A DNA stretch of 55,083 nt, from positions 177,501 to 232,583 of the forward strand of contig JADIZR010000004.1 of the NCBI GenBank assembly GCA_016704655.1. Reading direction: 5' to 3'. Shown here one piece after another: positions 15,951 through 24,169 of the stretch. The notes under the pieces were generated by a model, which saw nothing but the letters and a program-made list of their open reading frames with translations, had not been told where the DNA came from and ran no database searches. Numbering within the stretch: position 1 is the stretch's first letter; every line of letters begins with the position of its first letter. This stretch comes from Pseudomonadota bacterium (GTDB taxonomy: Bacteria; Pseudomonadota; Gammaproteobacteria; Steroidobacterales; Steroidobacteraceae). The position numbers and the translations under genes are program-made.

Positions 15951-17831
15951 ATGTCCAGATCGAATTTCGCGTTCCGCACGCGGTCGGGATTTCTTCGTAT
16001 TTCCCTCCAGGGCCTGTGGGGCGCCGCGACTCTGCTGGCGACAGTCATCACGACGACCAGTCGTGCCGACGATGTCCATCCCGAGCTGAACGTGGTCGTG
16101 ACGGCAACCCGCGTGCCGACGCCTGCCGACGAGGTGCTGGCGCCGGTCGTCGTGATCGACCGCGCGACGATCGAACGCAGCAACGCCGGCGATGCCGCAG
16201 AGCTGCTGCGGTTCCATGCCGGTCTCGACATCGCGAGCAACGGCGGTCCCGGCCAGCCGACGGCGATGTTCATCCGCGGCGCCGAGAGCAACCAGACGCT
16301 GGTGCTGGTCGATGGCGTCCGCATCAATCCGGGCACTATCGGCCTGCCCGGATTGCAGAACATCCGGCCCGACATGATCGAGCGCATTGAAGTCGTGAAG
16401 GGCCCGCGCTCCGCGCTGTGGGGCAGCGACGCGATTGGCGGCGTGGTAAACGTCGTGACCCGCCGCGGCTCGCAGGACGGCTGGATCGCGGAAGCCGGTT
16501 ACGGCGCCAACGACACCAGACGTGCCAGCCTCAACGGTGGTTTCGACCTAGGGCAGTCCGCAGCACTCGATGTCGGCGTTTCGTGGACGGACAGCGACGG
16601 TTTCCCGACCCTCACCACCGACGACATCGACCGTGGCTACGAGAACCTGAGCGCGAACGTAGCACTGCGCGCCCAACGTTGGCGCAGCCGCAGTCACAGT
16701 CCGGCACTGGCGCACCGCAGGCACGTCGGAGTACTCGGATTTTTTCCTGACGCCGGTCGACCAGGACTTCGTCACGTCGACGACGGCGGCTGAAGTTCGC
16801 CTGCCGGTCGGTACAGACGGCGAGGCCCGCGTCTCGATCAATCACCTCGAGGACGAGATCGAGCAGAACCAGTCACCCGATTTCCTCGAGACCGATCGAG
16901 ATTCCCTGGACGCGCAGTACGACTGGCAACTGTCGGAGGTGCATGGGCTGGGCGTCGGCGCGATGTACTCGCGCGAGCGTGCGCGCAGCGAATCGTACGG
17001 CGAGGGCTTCAAGTCGGATACCGACACGGTCAACGTCCATGTGCAGGACCGGATCGCGGTCGGGCCCCATCTCGCAATGCTGGCGCTCGGCTACACCGAT
17101 CACGAAACGGCAGGTTCCGAGGTCACGTGGAATGCCGAGTACGGCTACGCCTTCAACGCTCAGCGCACGCGCGTCTACGGCCTGGCCGGCAGCGGCTTCC
17201 GGGCCCCGGACGCGACGGATCGCTTCGGCTACGGCGGCAATCCCGACCTGAAGCCGGAGCGCTCGCAGAATTACGAAGTCGGCGTGAAGCACACGCTTAC
17301 GCCGCGGCAGTCGCTGACGATCTCGGCGTTCCACACCGACATCGATGACCTCATCGACTTCACCGTGCTGTCGTACGACCCGTTCGAAGGCATCAACCAG
17401 AATGTGGCCGAGGCGCGCATCCGGGGGATCGAGAGCTCGTGGGTCTACGCCGGCACGCTCTGGCAGGCTCGCGTGGAAGCGATCTACCAGGAGCCACAGG
17501 ACCTGGCCGACGACTCGCGGCTGTTGCGCCGTGCGCAGGAAAGCCTCACCGTTGCCCTGACACGCGTGTTCGGCCCGGTGCTGGTGGGTCTCGACGTGCT
17601 GGCGACGGGTGACCGCAAGGACTACGGCTTCCCGCAGGACACGACGCTCGACGGCTACGTGCTCGCGAACCTGACCGCCCAATGGCGCGTCACGCCAAGC
17701 CTGTCGCTGATCGCTCGCGTAGAGAACCTGCTGGACGAGGATTACGAGCTCGCCGACACGTACAATACGGCGGACCGCGGTCTGTACGTGTCGATGCGTT
17801 ACGCCCTGGGGCGGCCAACAGAGGCAAGTAG
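15951..17831 (+). CDS. btuB: TonB-dependent vitamin B12 receptor, with two apparent frameshifts
   Basis: Outer-membrane receptor that takes up cobalamin using TonB energy. A signal peptide (~1-39) is followed by the TonB box LNVVVTATR and the plug domain (FIRGAESNQTLVLVDGVRIN). The barrel begins after ~140. The frame of the ATG at 15951 holds to ~16676. There one extra base (GCCCAACGTTGGC) shifts the barrel into the next frame (VGAAAVTVRHWRTAGTSEYS). That frame runs to YVSMRYAL near 17808. A second, opposite shift in a G run would restore the first frame and end at TAG 17829-17831, 5 bp before the adenosyltransferase ATG. The repaired length of ~626 residues fits BtuB. Two compensating indels suggest read errors. 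Controlled by the riboswitch. Confidence 0.87.
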
Positions 17832-17836
17832 CAGTC

Positions 17837-18382
17837 ATGGGGCACCGACTCAGCAAGATCTACACACGGACCGGCGACGACGGCAGCACCGGACTCGGCG
17901 ACGGCATGCGGGTACCGAAGGAGCACCTGCGGGTCGAGGCCTATGGCACGGTCGACGAGGCGAACAGCGCGATCGGCGTGGTGCTCGCGGTGCCGGGCCT
18001 GCCCGATACCGTGCAGGCGACGCTGACCGAAATCCAGCACGACCTGTTCGACCTCGGTGGCGAACTCTGCATTCCCGGTCATCGGGCGATCACGGCGGCG
18101 TACGTGGATCGACTTGAACAGTCGCTCGATTCGTACAACGACGACCTGCCGCCGCTCAAGGACTTCATCCTGCCGGGCGGTGGCCAGGCGGCAGCCGCGT
18201 GCCACCTTGCTCGCACCGTCGCGCGTCGTGCCGAGCGGCGCGTGTGGGCGCTCGCCCGTGCCGAGTTCGTCGCGCCTGAGGTCCCGCAGTACCTCAATCG
18301 GTTGTCGGACCTGTTGTTCGTTATCGCACGCGTGCTGGCGCGGCATGAGCACGGGAGTGAAGTGCTGTGGCGGCGGCGGTAG
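17837..18382 (+). CDS. PduO-type ATP:cob(I)alamin adenosyltransferase
   Basis: Transfers the adenosyl group of ATP to cob(I)alamin to make coenzyme B12. The 181-residue protein carries the N-terminal KIYTRTGDDGSTGL, the central VEAYGTVDEANSAIG and the C-terminal VARRAERRVWAL and YLNRLSDLLFVIAR motifs, all diagnostic of the PduO fold rather than CobA/BtuR. The start is ATG 17837. It directly follows btuB (about 5 bp) and is probably on the same riboswitch-controlled mRNA, so uptake and activation are co-regulated. The likely consumer in this window is the class II ribonucleotide reductase at 53740-55083. Intact. Confidence 0.93.
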   Translation: MGHRLSKIYTRTGDDGSTGLGDGMRVPKEHLRVEAYGTVDEANSAIGVVLAVPGLPDTVQATLTEIQHDLFDLGGELCIPGHRAITAAYVDRLEQSLDSYNDDLPPLKDFILPGGGQAAAACHLARTVARRAERRVWALARAEFVAPEVPQYLNRLSDLLFVIARVLARHEHGSEVLWRRR

Positions 18383-18461
18383 GCGCGCCGAACCTGCTGA
18401 ACTGCGCTGTCACAACGCGGCCGGTGTCTTTGACTCCGGAACGGCCCGCGACTGCGCTTGC

Positions 18462-18552
18462 CGAGATGCGAACGGAAGACACGCCGTTAATACGTCCCTG
18501 TAGGCTCGCGCGCGACGTCCATGTCGCGCGACGGTCTTCCGTTCGCATCTCG
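18462..18552 (+). repeat. Palindromic intergenic element A
   Basis: A 91-bp element ends in a perfect 19-bp inverted repeat, CGAGATGCGAACGGAAGAC (18462-18480) and its complement (18534-18552). Inside are TACGTCCCTGTAGGCT (18491-18506) and a hairpin around CGTCCATG (18516-18523) flanked by CGCGCG. The core is shared in inverted orientation with element B at 18809-18928, while the outermost arms differ in sequence. It lies 80 bp after the adenosyltransferase gene. No terminator T run is present. Confidence 0.85.
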
Positions 18553-18808
18553 ACAAGCACATCCGCTGATGCAGCTTCGACTGATCTATCGACGGCACCG
18601 ATAGGTCGCGGGCGGCAGCGTTAGCAGGATTCGGCGCGATCACGACCTCGTGACTCCGCGATCTCCAATTCACCAGCGTCACCGCTCAATGCTATTGTCG
18701 GCGCCGAGTGGCACGCGCAAGCCAATAGCGTCGCACCCGCGCAATCAGTGGCAGCAAAAGCGGCAGTAGCAGCTTGCCTAACCGCGCGAAGCGTCTGCGC
18801 TACCGCGT
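18553..18808. other. Non-coding spacer between the two palindromic elements
   Basis: No gene, RNA or promoter could be supported here. The whole 18383-18959 interval (577 bp) between the adenosyltransferase and btuF stops is filled only by elements A and B and this spacer. Confidence 0.6.
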
Positions 18809-18928
18809 CAGGTTCCCAGGAGTTTCGGGAGACTGTCGCGCGCCATGGACGGCGCGCGTTTATGCCCTTTAGGGTACAAGCCTACAGGGACGTACTTGCG
18901 GCGTGTCTCCCGGAACTCCTGGGAACCT
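18809..18928 (-). repeat. Palindromic intergenic element B (inverted copy of the same family)
   Basis: A 120-bp element ends in 25-bp inverted arms with one mismatch (18809-18833 and 18904-18928). On the minus strand it carries AGACACGCCG, then the 16-mer TACGTCCCTGTAGGCT identical to element A, and then CGTCCATG with CGCGCG flanks. Relative to A it has 18 extra bases, including a small CCCTTTAGGG hairpin. The outer arm (CAGGTTCCCAGGAGTT) is unrelated to that of A yet self-complementary. It lies 31 bp past the btuF stop. Confidence 0.85.
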
Positions 18929-18959
18929 GGCCGGGAAGCGCAAAAAGACTGCAGCGAGG

Positions 18960-19907
18960 TCAGCGCGCAGCGTTCGGCGATTGCGGCGCCGACGAAAGGC
19001 GTGAGCGAGCCCGCTCGAGCGCCGAGCAGGTCACCTCGACGCCTTGAGCCAGCCGCGGCGACGCTCGCGTCACCAGGTCCGACGACAGCTTGAAGACGTT
19101 GGCCGAGCGAACAGCCTTCATGCGCGGCCACTGGCTCCAGAGCCCGAGCGGATTCGCGATCGTGTCGTCCGTGCTCAGGATCACCTGCGGGTCGGCGGCG
19201 AGCACCGCTTCCGCAGAGATCGGCGGCGCCAGCTGCGGCAGGTCTGCAAACACGTTGCGGCCGCCGCACAGCATGACGATCTCGCTGATCACGTGCTGGC
19301 CATTCACGGTGTAGATCGGCTCGTCGTCGATCTGAATAAACACGCTGAGCGGCGGCCGCTGCGCATACCGGGCACGCTGTTGCGCCACTCGGGTCTCGAA
19401 GTCCTGCGCGGCTCTTTCGGCCATCGGCAGGGTGCCCGCGAGCCGCCCGACCTGGCGCAACGCGCGCGGCACGTCCGCCAGGCTCTGCGTCGGCACTTCG
19501 ACGATGTTGAGCCCCAGCGAGCGCAGGCGCGAGATAGTCGTCTCGGGCGTCCCCGTGGGCCACACCAGCACCACGTCGGGCCGCAGCTCGAGCACTCGCT
19601 CGGGGTCCACGCGCCACGCATCGCCAACGCGCGGCACCGCTTGCGCCGCCTCGGGGTAATCGCTGAATTCGACCGTGCCGACCAGCATGGATCCCGCGCC
19701 GGCCGCATAGGCGATCTCGGTGAGATTCGGCGCCAGGCTGATCAGGCGTGGCCGGTGCGGCGCGATCGCCTTCGCATCATCGGCTGCAGCCTGCGGCACA
19801 AACAGGGCTGGCAGGACGGCCGCGGCGAGCAACAGAGCCACACCGAACAGCGGGGAGCTTCGTCGATGCGACCGCAGGGCGGCCGCATCGATGCCAGGCA
19901 GGGTCAT
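18960..19907 (-). CDS. btuF: Periplasmic vitamin B12-binding protein BtuF
   Basis: Delivers cobalamin from BtuB to the BtuCD importer. The 315-residue protein has a hydrophobic signal segment (~21-43, ending AAADD). It is followed by the two-lobed helical-backbone binding fold: RLISLAPNLTEIAYAAGAG, the VGTVEFSDYPEAAQ loop and ELRPDVVLVWPTGTP. Retained Glu/Asp residues in each lobe could dock the permease Arg. The ATG at 19907 (MTLPGIDAA) is used; open frame upstream overlaps ampE and lacks homology. It is the last gene of ampD-ampE-btuF, 20 bp after ampE, and has no riboswitch of its own visible. Length is slightly above E. coli BtuF (266) because of a C-terminal extension. Confidence 0.88.
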   Translation of the reverse strand: MTLPGIDAAALRSHRRSSPLFGVALLLAAAVLPALFVPQAAADDAKAIAPHRPRLISLAPNLTEIAYAAGAGSMLVGTVEFSDYPEAAQAVPRVGDAWRVDPERVLELRPDVVLVWPTGTPETTISRLRSLGLNIVEVPTQSLADVPRALRQVGRLAGTLPMAERAAQDFETRVAQQRARYAQRPPLSVFIQIDDEPIYTVNGQHVISEIVMLCGGRNVFADLPQLAPPISAEAVLAADPQVILSTDDTIANPLGLWSQWPRMKAVRSANVFKLSSDLVTRASPRLAQGVEVTCSALERARSRLSSAPQSPNAAR

Positions 19908-19927
19908 GCGCGTTCTACCCGGGCGCT

Positions 19928-20839
19928 TCAGACAGCGGCGCCCGTGATGACGAGGAGCGCGATGACCGCCACCCAGATCCAGAGCGAACGCTGCACGATC
20001 CGCCAGGCGCCACGCGCCGTCGCGACGTCGAGCAAGTCCGGGTGCACGGAGGCCAGGCTGGGTTGCAATGAACCCTTGCCCACTCGCGCCAGCAGATCCT
20101 CGCTGCGATCGAGCACGCCCGTCGCCGGGCCCACGCGCTCGACTGCCGAGCGCCAGTTGCCCACCGCATCCTCGAAACTCCCGGCGAGCGCATACGCCAG
20201 CGCCGTGAGTCGCGCCGGCAACCACGACAGCACGCCGTGGACGATTGCCAGCACGCTGCCGAGGTCCCCGCGGATTCGCGGCACACCCTGGCGCGCAGCT
20301 TCGAACGCCGCGCGCCGCCGCAACATGTCGCTGACCCGGTAGAGCCACGCGCCGCCGGCCCCGAGCACCATGAACCAGAAGATCACGCCGAAGATACGGT
20401 TGTTGGCCTGGATGAATATCGCCTCTTCCACCGCTTCACGAACGCCAAGGCCGTGCGGCGTCGGGCTCGATTCCAGCAGTTCCTTGCCGCGAAGCAGGGC
20501 TTCGTCGCGATCATGGCGCTCGAGGGCCGCAGCGTAGTCATCGACCTCGTCCTGCAGGTCACGCGGACCGAAGGCGAACAGCAGGACGAAGACGGCGAAC
20601 GCGAACTGCAGCAGGCCAAGCAGGTGCGGATCGAGCCAGTGCGCCAGCAGCAGCACGGGCAGTACGGGCAGCGCGATCAGGGCACACGCCGCAAGCACGA
20701 CCGCCAATCCGGTCTGTCCCGCCAGGGCGCTGTCGGCACGGTCGAAATACGGATCGAGCCACCGCCACTCTCGCAGGTGCAGCACGTGCGTGAGGCCCCG
20801 CTCGCACGCCAGCGCGAACAGCAGCGCGAGCAGGCTCAT
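19928..20839 (-). CDS. ampE: AmpE-like membrane protein (CobD/CbiB superfamily)
   Basis: A 303-residue inner-membrane protein with about four hydrophobic segments (~1-12, ~45-65, ~75-92, ~150-168 and a C-terminal helix at ~283-300). FAFGPRDLQDEVDDY is typical of AmpE. In enterobacteria ampE follows ampD and is thought to be a sensor or modulator of the beta-lactamase induction circuit. Here it overlaps ampD by ATGA (20836-20839). AmpE belongs to the same superfamily as the cobalamin-synthesis protein CbiB/CobD, and the next gene is btuF, which invites a B12-related reading. Adjacency to ampD makes AmpE the better call. Confidence 0.82.
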   Translation of the reverse strand: MSLLALLFALACERGLTHVLHLREWRWLDPYFDRADSALAGQTGLAVVLAACALIALPVLPVLLLAHWLDPHLLGLLQFAFAVFVLLFAFGPRDLQDEVDDYAAALERHDRDEALLRGKELLESSPTPHGLGVREAVEEAIFIQANNRIFGVIFWFMVLGAGGAWLYRVSDMLRRRAAFEAARQGVPRIRGDLGSVLAIVHGVLSWLPARLTALAYALAGSFEDAVGNWRSAVERVGPATGVLDRSEDLLARVGKGSLQPSLASVHPDLLDVATARGAWRIVQRSLWIWVAVIALLVITGAAV

Positions 20840-21456
20840 GCCGGCGCGACCTCGAGTTCGAACTGCACCAGCGACCGCAGCCGCGGCCAGTCGAAGGCCG
20901 GACCGGGATCCGACTTCCGGCCGGGCGCAATGTCACAGTGGCCGACGACACGGTCGGGCGTGAGGTGCGGGTAGCTGCGGCAAAGCACGGCGATCACCCG
21001 GGCGAGCATTGCATACTGCGTTGACTCGTAGGGCGAATGATCGACGCCTTCGAGTTCGATGCCGATCGAAAAATCATTGCAGCGCTCGCGTCCGGCCCAC
21101 GACGATACGCCGGCATGCCAGGCCCGGCGCTGGAACGGGACGTATTGCACGATCTCGCCACTGCGCCGGATCAACAGGTGGGAGGACACCCGCAGGTTCG
21201 CCACCTCGGGGAAGTACGGATGGACGTCGGGCGGCAGTACGTTGGTGAACAACTGGTCGATCCAGGGTCCGCCGAACTCGCCGGGCGGCAGGCTGATGCC
21301 GTGCACGACGATGAGATCAGGCTCGACGCCCTGCGGCCGTTCGTCGCAATTCGGCGAAGGCTCCTGGCGGGCCAGCTCGAGCAGGCCGCGATTCGTGTCG
21401 ATCGCGAATCGTGCGGCCGGCAGATTCGCGGGGCTTTGTCGTCGCATCACCCGCAT
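20836..21456 (-). CDS. ampD: 1,6-anhydro-N-acetylmuramyl-L-alanine amidase AmpD
   Basis: Cytoplasmic zinc amidase that recycles anhydro-muropeptides and thereby lowers AmpR-dependent beta-lactamase inducer levels. The 206-residue protein has the N-acetylmuramoyl amidase-2 fold. Zinc ligands are His52 (IVVHGIS), His173 (VVGHCDIAPGRKSDPG) and Asp183; Lys181 and the Glu of SIGIELEGVD are also kept. The N-terminus is extended by ~20 residues relative to E. coli (183 residues). The ATG at 21456 gives this start; a later ATG (21447) is possible. First gene of ampD-ampE-btuF. It is divergent from bioA, with a 19-bp gap, so the promoters must overlap. No ampR or ampC is in the window. Confidence 0.93.
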   Translation of the reverse strand: MRVMRRQSPANLPAARFAIDTNRGLLELARQEPSPNCDERPQGVEPDLIVVHGISLPPGEFGGPWIDQLFTNVLPPDVHPYFPEVANLRVSSHLLIRRSGEIVQYVPFQRRAWHAGVSSWAGRERCNDFSIGIELEGVDHSPYESTQYAMLARVIAVLCRSYPHLTPDRVVGHCDIAPGRKSDPGPAFDWPRLRSLVQFELEVAPA

Positions 21457-21475
21457 GATGCCCTAAAATCCCTCC

Positions 21476-22849
21476 ATGACGTCCAGCCCACCCGTACGCC
21501 CCCTGCATCCGCTCGCCGAACGCGATCTGCGCGTCGTCTGGCACCCCTGCACGCAGATGAAGGACCACGAGTGGTTGCCACTGACCCCGATCGAGCGGGG
21601 CGAAGGGGTCTGGCTGTACGGCTACGACGGCCGGCGCTACCTGGATGCCATCAGCTCCTGGTGGGTCAACCTGTTCGGCCACGCCAACCCCCGCATCAAC
21701 GCGGCCATCACCGTCCAGCTCGGCAAGCTCGAACACGTGATCCTGGCGGGATTTACCCATGAGCCCGCCGTGCAGCTGGCCGAAAAGCTGACCAGCGTCG
21801 CACCCCCAGGCCTGACGCGCTGCTTCTACGCGGACAATGGCTCGAGCGCGATCGAAGTCGCGCTCAAGATGAGCTTTCACTACTGGCGCAACCAGGGCCG
21901 ATCGCGCAAGCAGCGCTTCGTCACCCTGTCGAACAGCTATCACGGCGAGACGCTCGGCGCGCTGGCCGTTGGCCACGTCGAGCTGTACCGGGAGATCTAC
22001 CAGCCGCTGCTGATGGACGTCATGATCGCGCCCTCGCCCGATGCGTACGCGCGCGAAGCGGGCGAAACCGCCGACGACTGCGCGCGCCGCGCCAGCGCGG
22101 CGATGAACGAGCTGCTGGCGCGACACGCGGATGAAACCTGTGCGGTGATCGTCGAACCGCTCGTGCAGTGCGCGGCCGGCATGCGGATGCATGCGCCGCT
22201 GTACCTGCAGCTGCTGCGTGAAGCCTGCGACCGGCACGGCGTGCACCTGATCGCCGACGAGATTGCGGTCGGCTTCGGTCGTACCGGCACGCTGTTCGCC
22301 TGCGAACAGGCCGGCATTACGCCGGATTTCATCTGCCTGTCGAAGGGCCTCACCGGTGGCTACCTGCCGCTCTCGGTGGTACTCACGAACGAGGACGTCT
22401 ACGACGCCTTCTACGCCGAATACACGCAGCAACGCGCCTTCCTGCATTCGCACAGTTACACCGGCAACGCGCTTGCCTGCACGGCGGCGCTCGCCACGCT
22501 CGACATTTTTACCAGCGATAACGTGATCGAGCGCAATCGCGGCCTTGCCGCCCATCTCGGCCGCCGGGCGTGCGAACTGCTCGGTGACCTGGAGCACGTG
22601 GCCGAAGTTCGCCAGTGCGGCATGATCGTTGCGGCCGAACTGGCCCGTGGCGCCGATCGCACCCGCCCGTTCGACTGGCGCGAGCGACGGGGCTTGCGCG
22701 TCTACCGCCACGGCCTCGAACACGAGGCGCTGCTGCGTCCGATCGGCAACGTCGTCTACTTCATGCCTCCCTACGTGATCACGCCCGACGAGATCGACGC
22801 GCTGGTGCTCACGGCACGGGACGGCATCGTGGCGGCCACATGCGATTGA
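21476..22849 (+). CDS. bioA: Adenosylmethionine-8-amino-7-oxononanoate aminotransferase
   Basis: PLP enzyme of biotin synthesis that converts KAPA to DAPA using S-adenosylmethionine as amino donor. The 457-residue protein starts with the BioA-specific VVWHPCTQMKDHE. It has SSWWVNLFGHANP (substrate tryptophans), the PLP-phosphate loop DNGSSAIEVALK, the DE pair in LIADEIAVGFGRTG and the Schiff-base lysine K290 in LSKGLTGG. The start is ATG 21476 with no strong Shine-Dalgarno. It overlaps rsmE by 10 bp. No other biotin genes (bioB, bioF, bioD) are in the window, so the pathway is split across the genome. Intact. Confidence 0.95.
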   Translation: MTSSPPVRPLHPLAERDLRVVWHPCTQMKDHEWLPLTPIERGEGVWLYGYDGRRYLDAISSWWVNLFGHANPRINAAITVQLGKLEHVILAGFTHEPAVQLAEKLTSVAPPGLTRCFYADNGSSAIEVALKMSFHYWRNQGRSRKQRFVTLSNSYHGETLGALAVGHVELYREIYQPLLMDVMIAPSPDAYAREAGETADDCARRASAAMNELLARHADETCAVIVEPLVQCAAGMRMHAPLYLQLLREACDRHGVHLIADEIAVGFGRTGTLFACEQAGITPDFICLSKGLTGGYLPLSVVLTNEDVYDAFYAEYTQQRAFLHSHSYTGNALACTAALATLDIFTSDNVIERNRGLAAHLGRRACELLGDLEHVAEVRQCGMIVAAELARGADRTRPFDWRERRGLRVYRHGLEHEALLRPIGNVVYFMPPYVITPDEIDALVLTARDGIVAATCD

Positions 22850-23574
22850 CGCGCGTCTTCGTCAATTCACCGCTGGCACCCGATGCAGACGTGAACCTGC
22901 CTGCTGCTGCGGCCAACCACGTCGGCCGCGTGCTGCGACTGCGCGCCGGTGCGGTGATCGTGGCTTTCGACGGCAGCGGCAACGACTACCGCTGCGAAAT
23001 CCTCGCGGTCGAAGGCGATACGGTGCGCGTGCGGGTGGGGCCGCGGTCGTCGGGGCTGTCCGAGTCGCCCCTGCGCATCACGCTCGTGCAGGCCGTGTCG
23101 CGCGGCGAACGCATGGACTGGACGCTGCAGAAGGCGACTGAACTCGGCGTGCGCACGATCGTGCCCGTGCTCTCCGCGCGCAGCGTCGTGCGACTCGACG
23201 ACAAGCAGGCGGAGAAGAAGCAGCGGCACTGGCAGGCCATCGTCGCAGGGGCCTGCGAACAGTGCGGGCGCAGCGTCGTGCCGGAAATCCGCCAGCCCCA
23301 GGAACTGTCGCGCTACCTCGCGTCGTCCACCCGCGAAGGACAACGTTTCGTATTGAGCCCCACCGGTCCCGCCTCGCTGGCCGGCCTGACCAACGTGGGC
23401 CCGCGCGTCGAATTGCTGATCGGGCCGGAGGGCGGGCTCGACGACGCTGAACTCGAACGTGCGGCCGCTGCGGGCTATGCGCCCGTCCGGCTCGGACCCC
23501 GTGTGCTGCGCACGGAAACGGCTGGCATCGTCGCGCTGACGGTGCTGCAGGCGACGTGGGGCGACCTGGTCTAG
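22840..23574 (+). CDS. rsmE: 16S rRNA (uracil-1498-N3)-methyltransferase
   Basis: SPOUT-class methyltransferase that modifies U1498 of 16S rRNA. The 244-residue protein has an N-terminal PUA-like domain (~1-70; NHVGRVLRLRAGAVIVAFDG). The knotted catalytic domain follows, with QAVSRGERMDWTLQKATELG, LLIGPEGGLDDAELE and LGPRVLRTETAGI, all classic RsmE motifs. The ATG at 22840 overlaps the bioA stop by 10 bp, so the pair is coupled. It ends 69 bp before the convergent chpC stop; no terminator is obvious between them. Intact and of usual length. Confidence 0.95.
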   Translation: MRLTRVFVNSPLAPDADVNLPAAAANHVGRVLRLRAGAVIVAFDGSGNDYRCEILAVEGDTVRVRVGPRSSGLSESPLRITLVQAVSRGERMDWTLQKATELGVRTIVPVLSARSVVRLDDKQAEKKQRHWQAIVAGACEQCGRSVVPEIRQPQELSRYLASSTREGQRFVLSPTGPASLAGLTNVGPRVELLIGPEGGLDDAELERAAAAGYAPVRLGPRVLRTETAGIVALTVLQATWGDLV

Positions 23575-23643
23575 CCGACGCGAGCCGGACTCAGCCGATT
23601 CGTGACACAAGGCGTCCAGTACATCCTGGTGCCGTCCCTGCTA

Positions 23644-24138
23644 CTAGGCGCGGGTCTCCTCGGCGATCATGCCTTCGAGCAGCTCGAAGTCCGGAACGAG
23701 CGGCGTCTCGTTGACCATCTTCACCTGCCCGATCACGGGCATACGTTCGCCGAAGCTGCGGGAGTCGTCGGCATGGACGACTTCCGGCGTCAGCCGTACG
23801 AGTTGCGGAAAGCCCTGCGTCAGTACGGCGAAATTGTCACCGGCCTGATTCGTGATTCCCTGCATGACGACGATACGGGTGCGGCCGCTCGTGCGTGGCA
23901 GAGCCTTGCCGCAAGTGGCCTCGAACGACACGAGCGGGACGCGACGGCCACCCCACGCGATCGTGCCGAGGTACCACGGCGGCGCGCCGTCCATCGGGGT
24001 AGGCGCCTGGTAGTTGATGACTTCAGTGACGCAGGAGCGGGGCACCAGCAGGCGATCGTCCGCCAGCGGCACCAGCAGGCAATAGATCTCGTGCTCCGCG
24101 CCGCCGAGGCTGGTCATCGTCGCCGTGCCGAACCCCAT
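23644..24138 (-). CDS. chpC: CheW-like protein of the pilus chemosensory system (ChpC)
   Basis: A 164-residue CheW-fold coupling protein, the last gene of the pilG-chpC cluster. The domain covers most of the protein (IYCLLVPLADDRLLVP, PWYLGTIAWGGRRVPLVSFE, RTRIVVMQGI). In Pseudomonas ChpC couples additional inputs to ChpA. The ATG at 24138 is used; ATG 24117 is also possible because the conserved part begins at ~18. It follows chpA by ~30 bp. Nothing downstream resembles chpD or chpE, and chpB (methylesterase) is missing between it and chpA. Confidence 0.85.
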   Translation of the reverse strand: MGFGTATMTSLGGAEHEIYCLLVPLADDRLLVPRSCVTEVINYQAPTPMDGAPPWYLGTIAWGGRRVPLVSFEATCGKALPRTSGRTRIVVMQGITNQAGDNFAVLTQGFPQLVRLTPEVVHADDSRSFGERMPVIGQVKMVNETPLVPDFELLEGMIAEETRA

Positions 24139-24169
24139 GCTCACGCTCCTGTCCCCGCCTGCGACCCCA

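Noticed and set aside
18960..20348. Longer, 462-residue version of btuF
   Set aside because: The extra N-terminal part overlaps ampE out of frame and lacks homology; the signal peptide begins after ATG 19907.
21317..22723. 468-residue minus-strand frame opposite bioA
   Set aside because: Antisense shadow; bioA motifs on the plus strand are complete.
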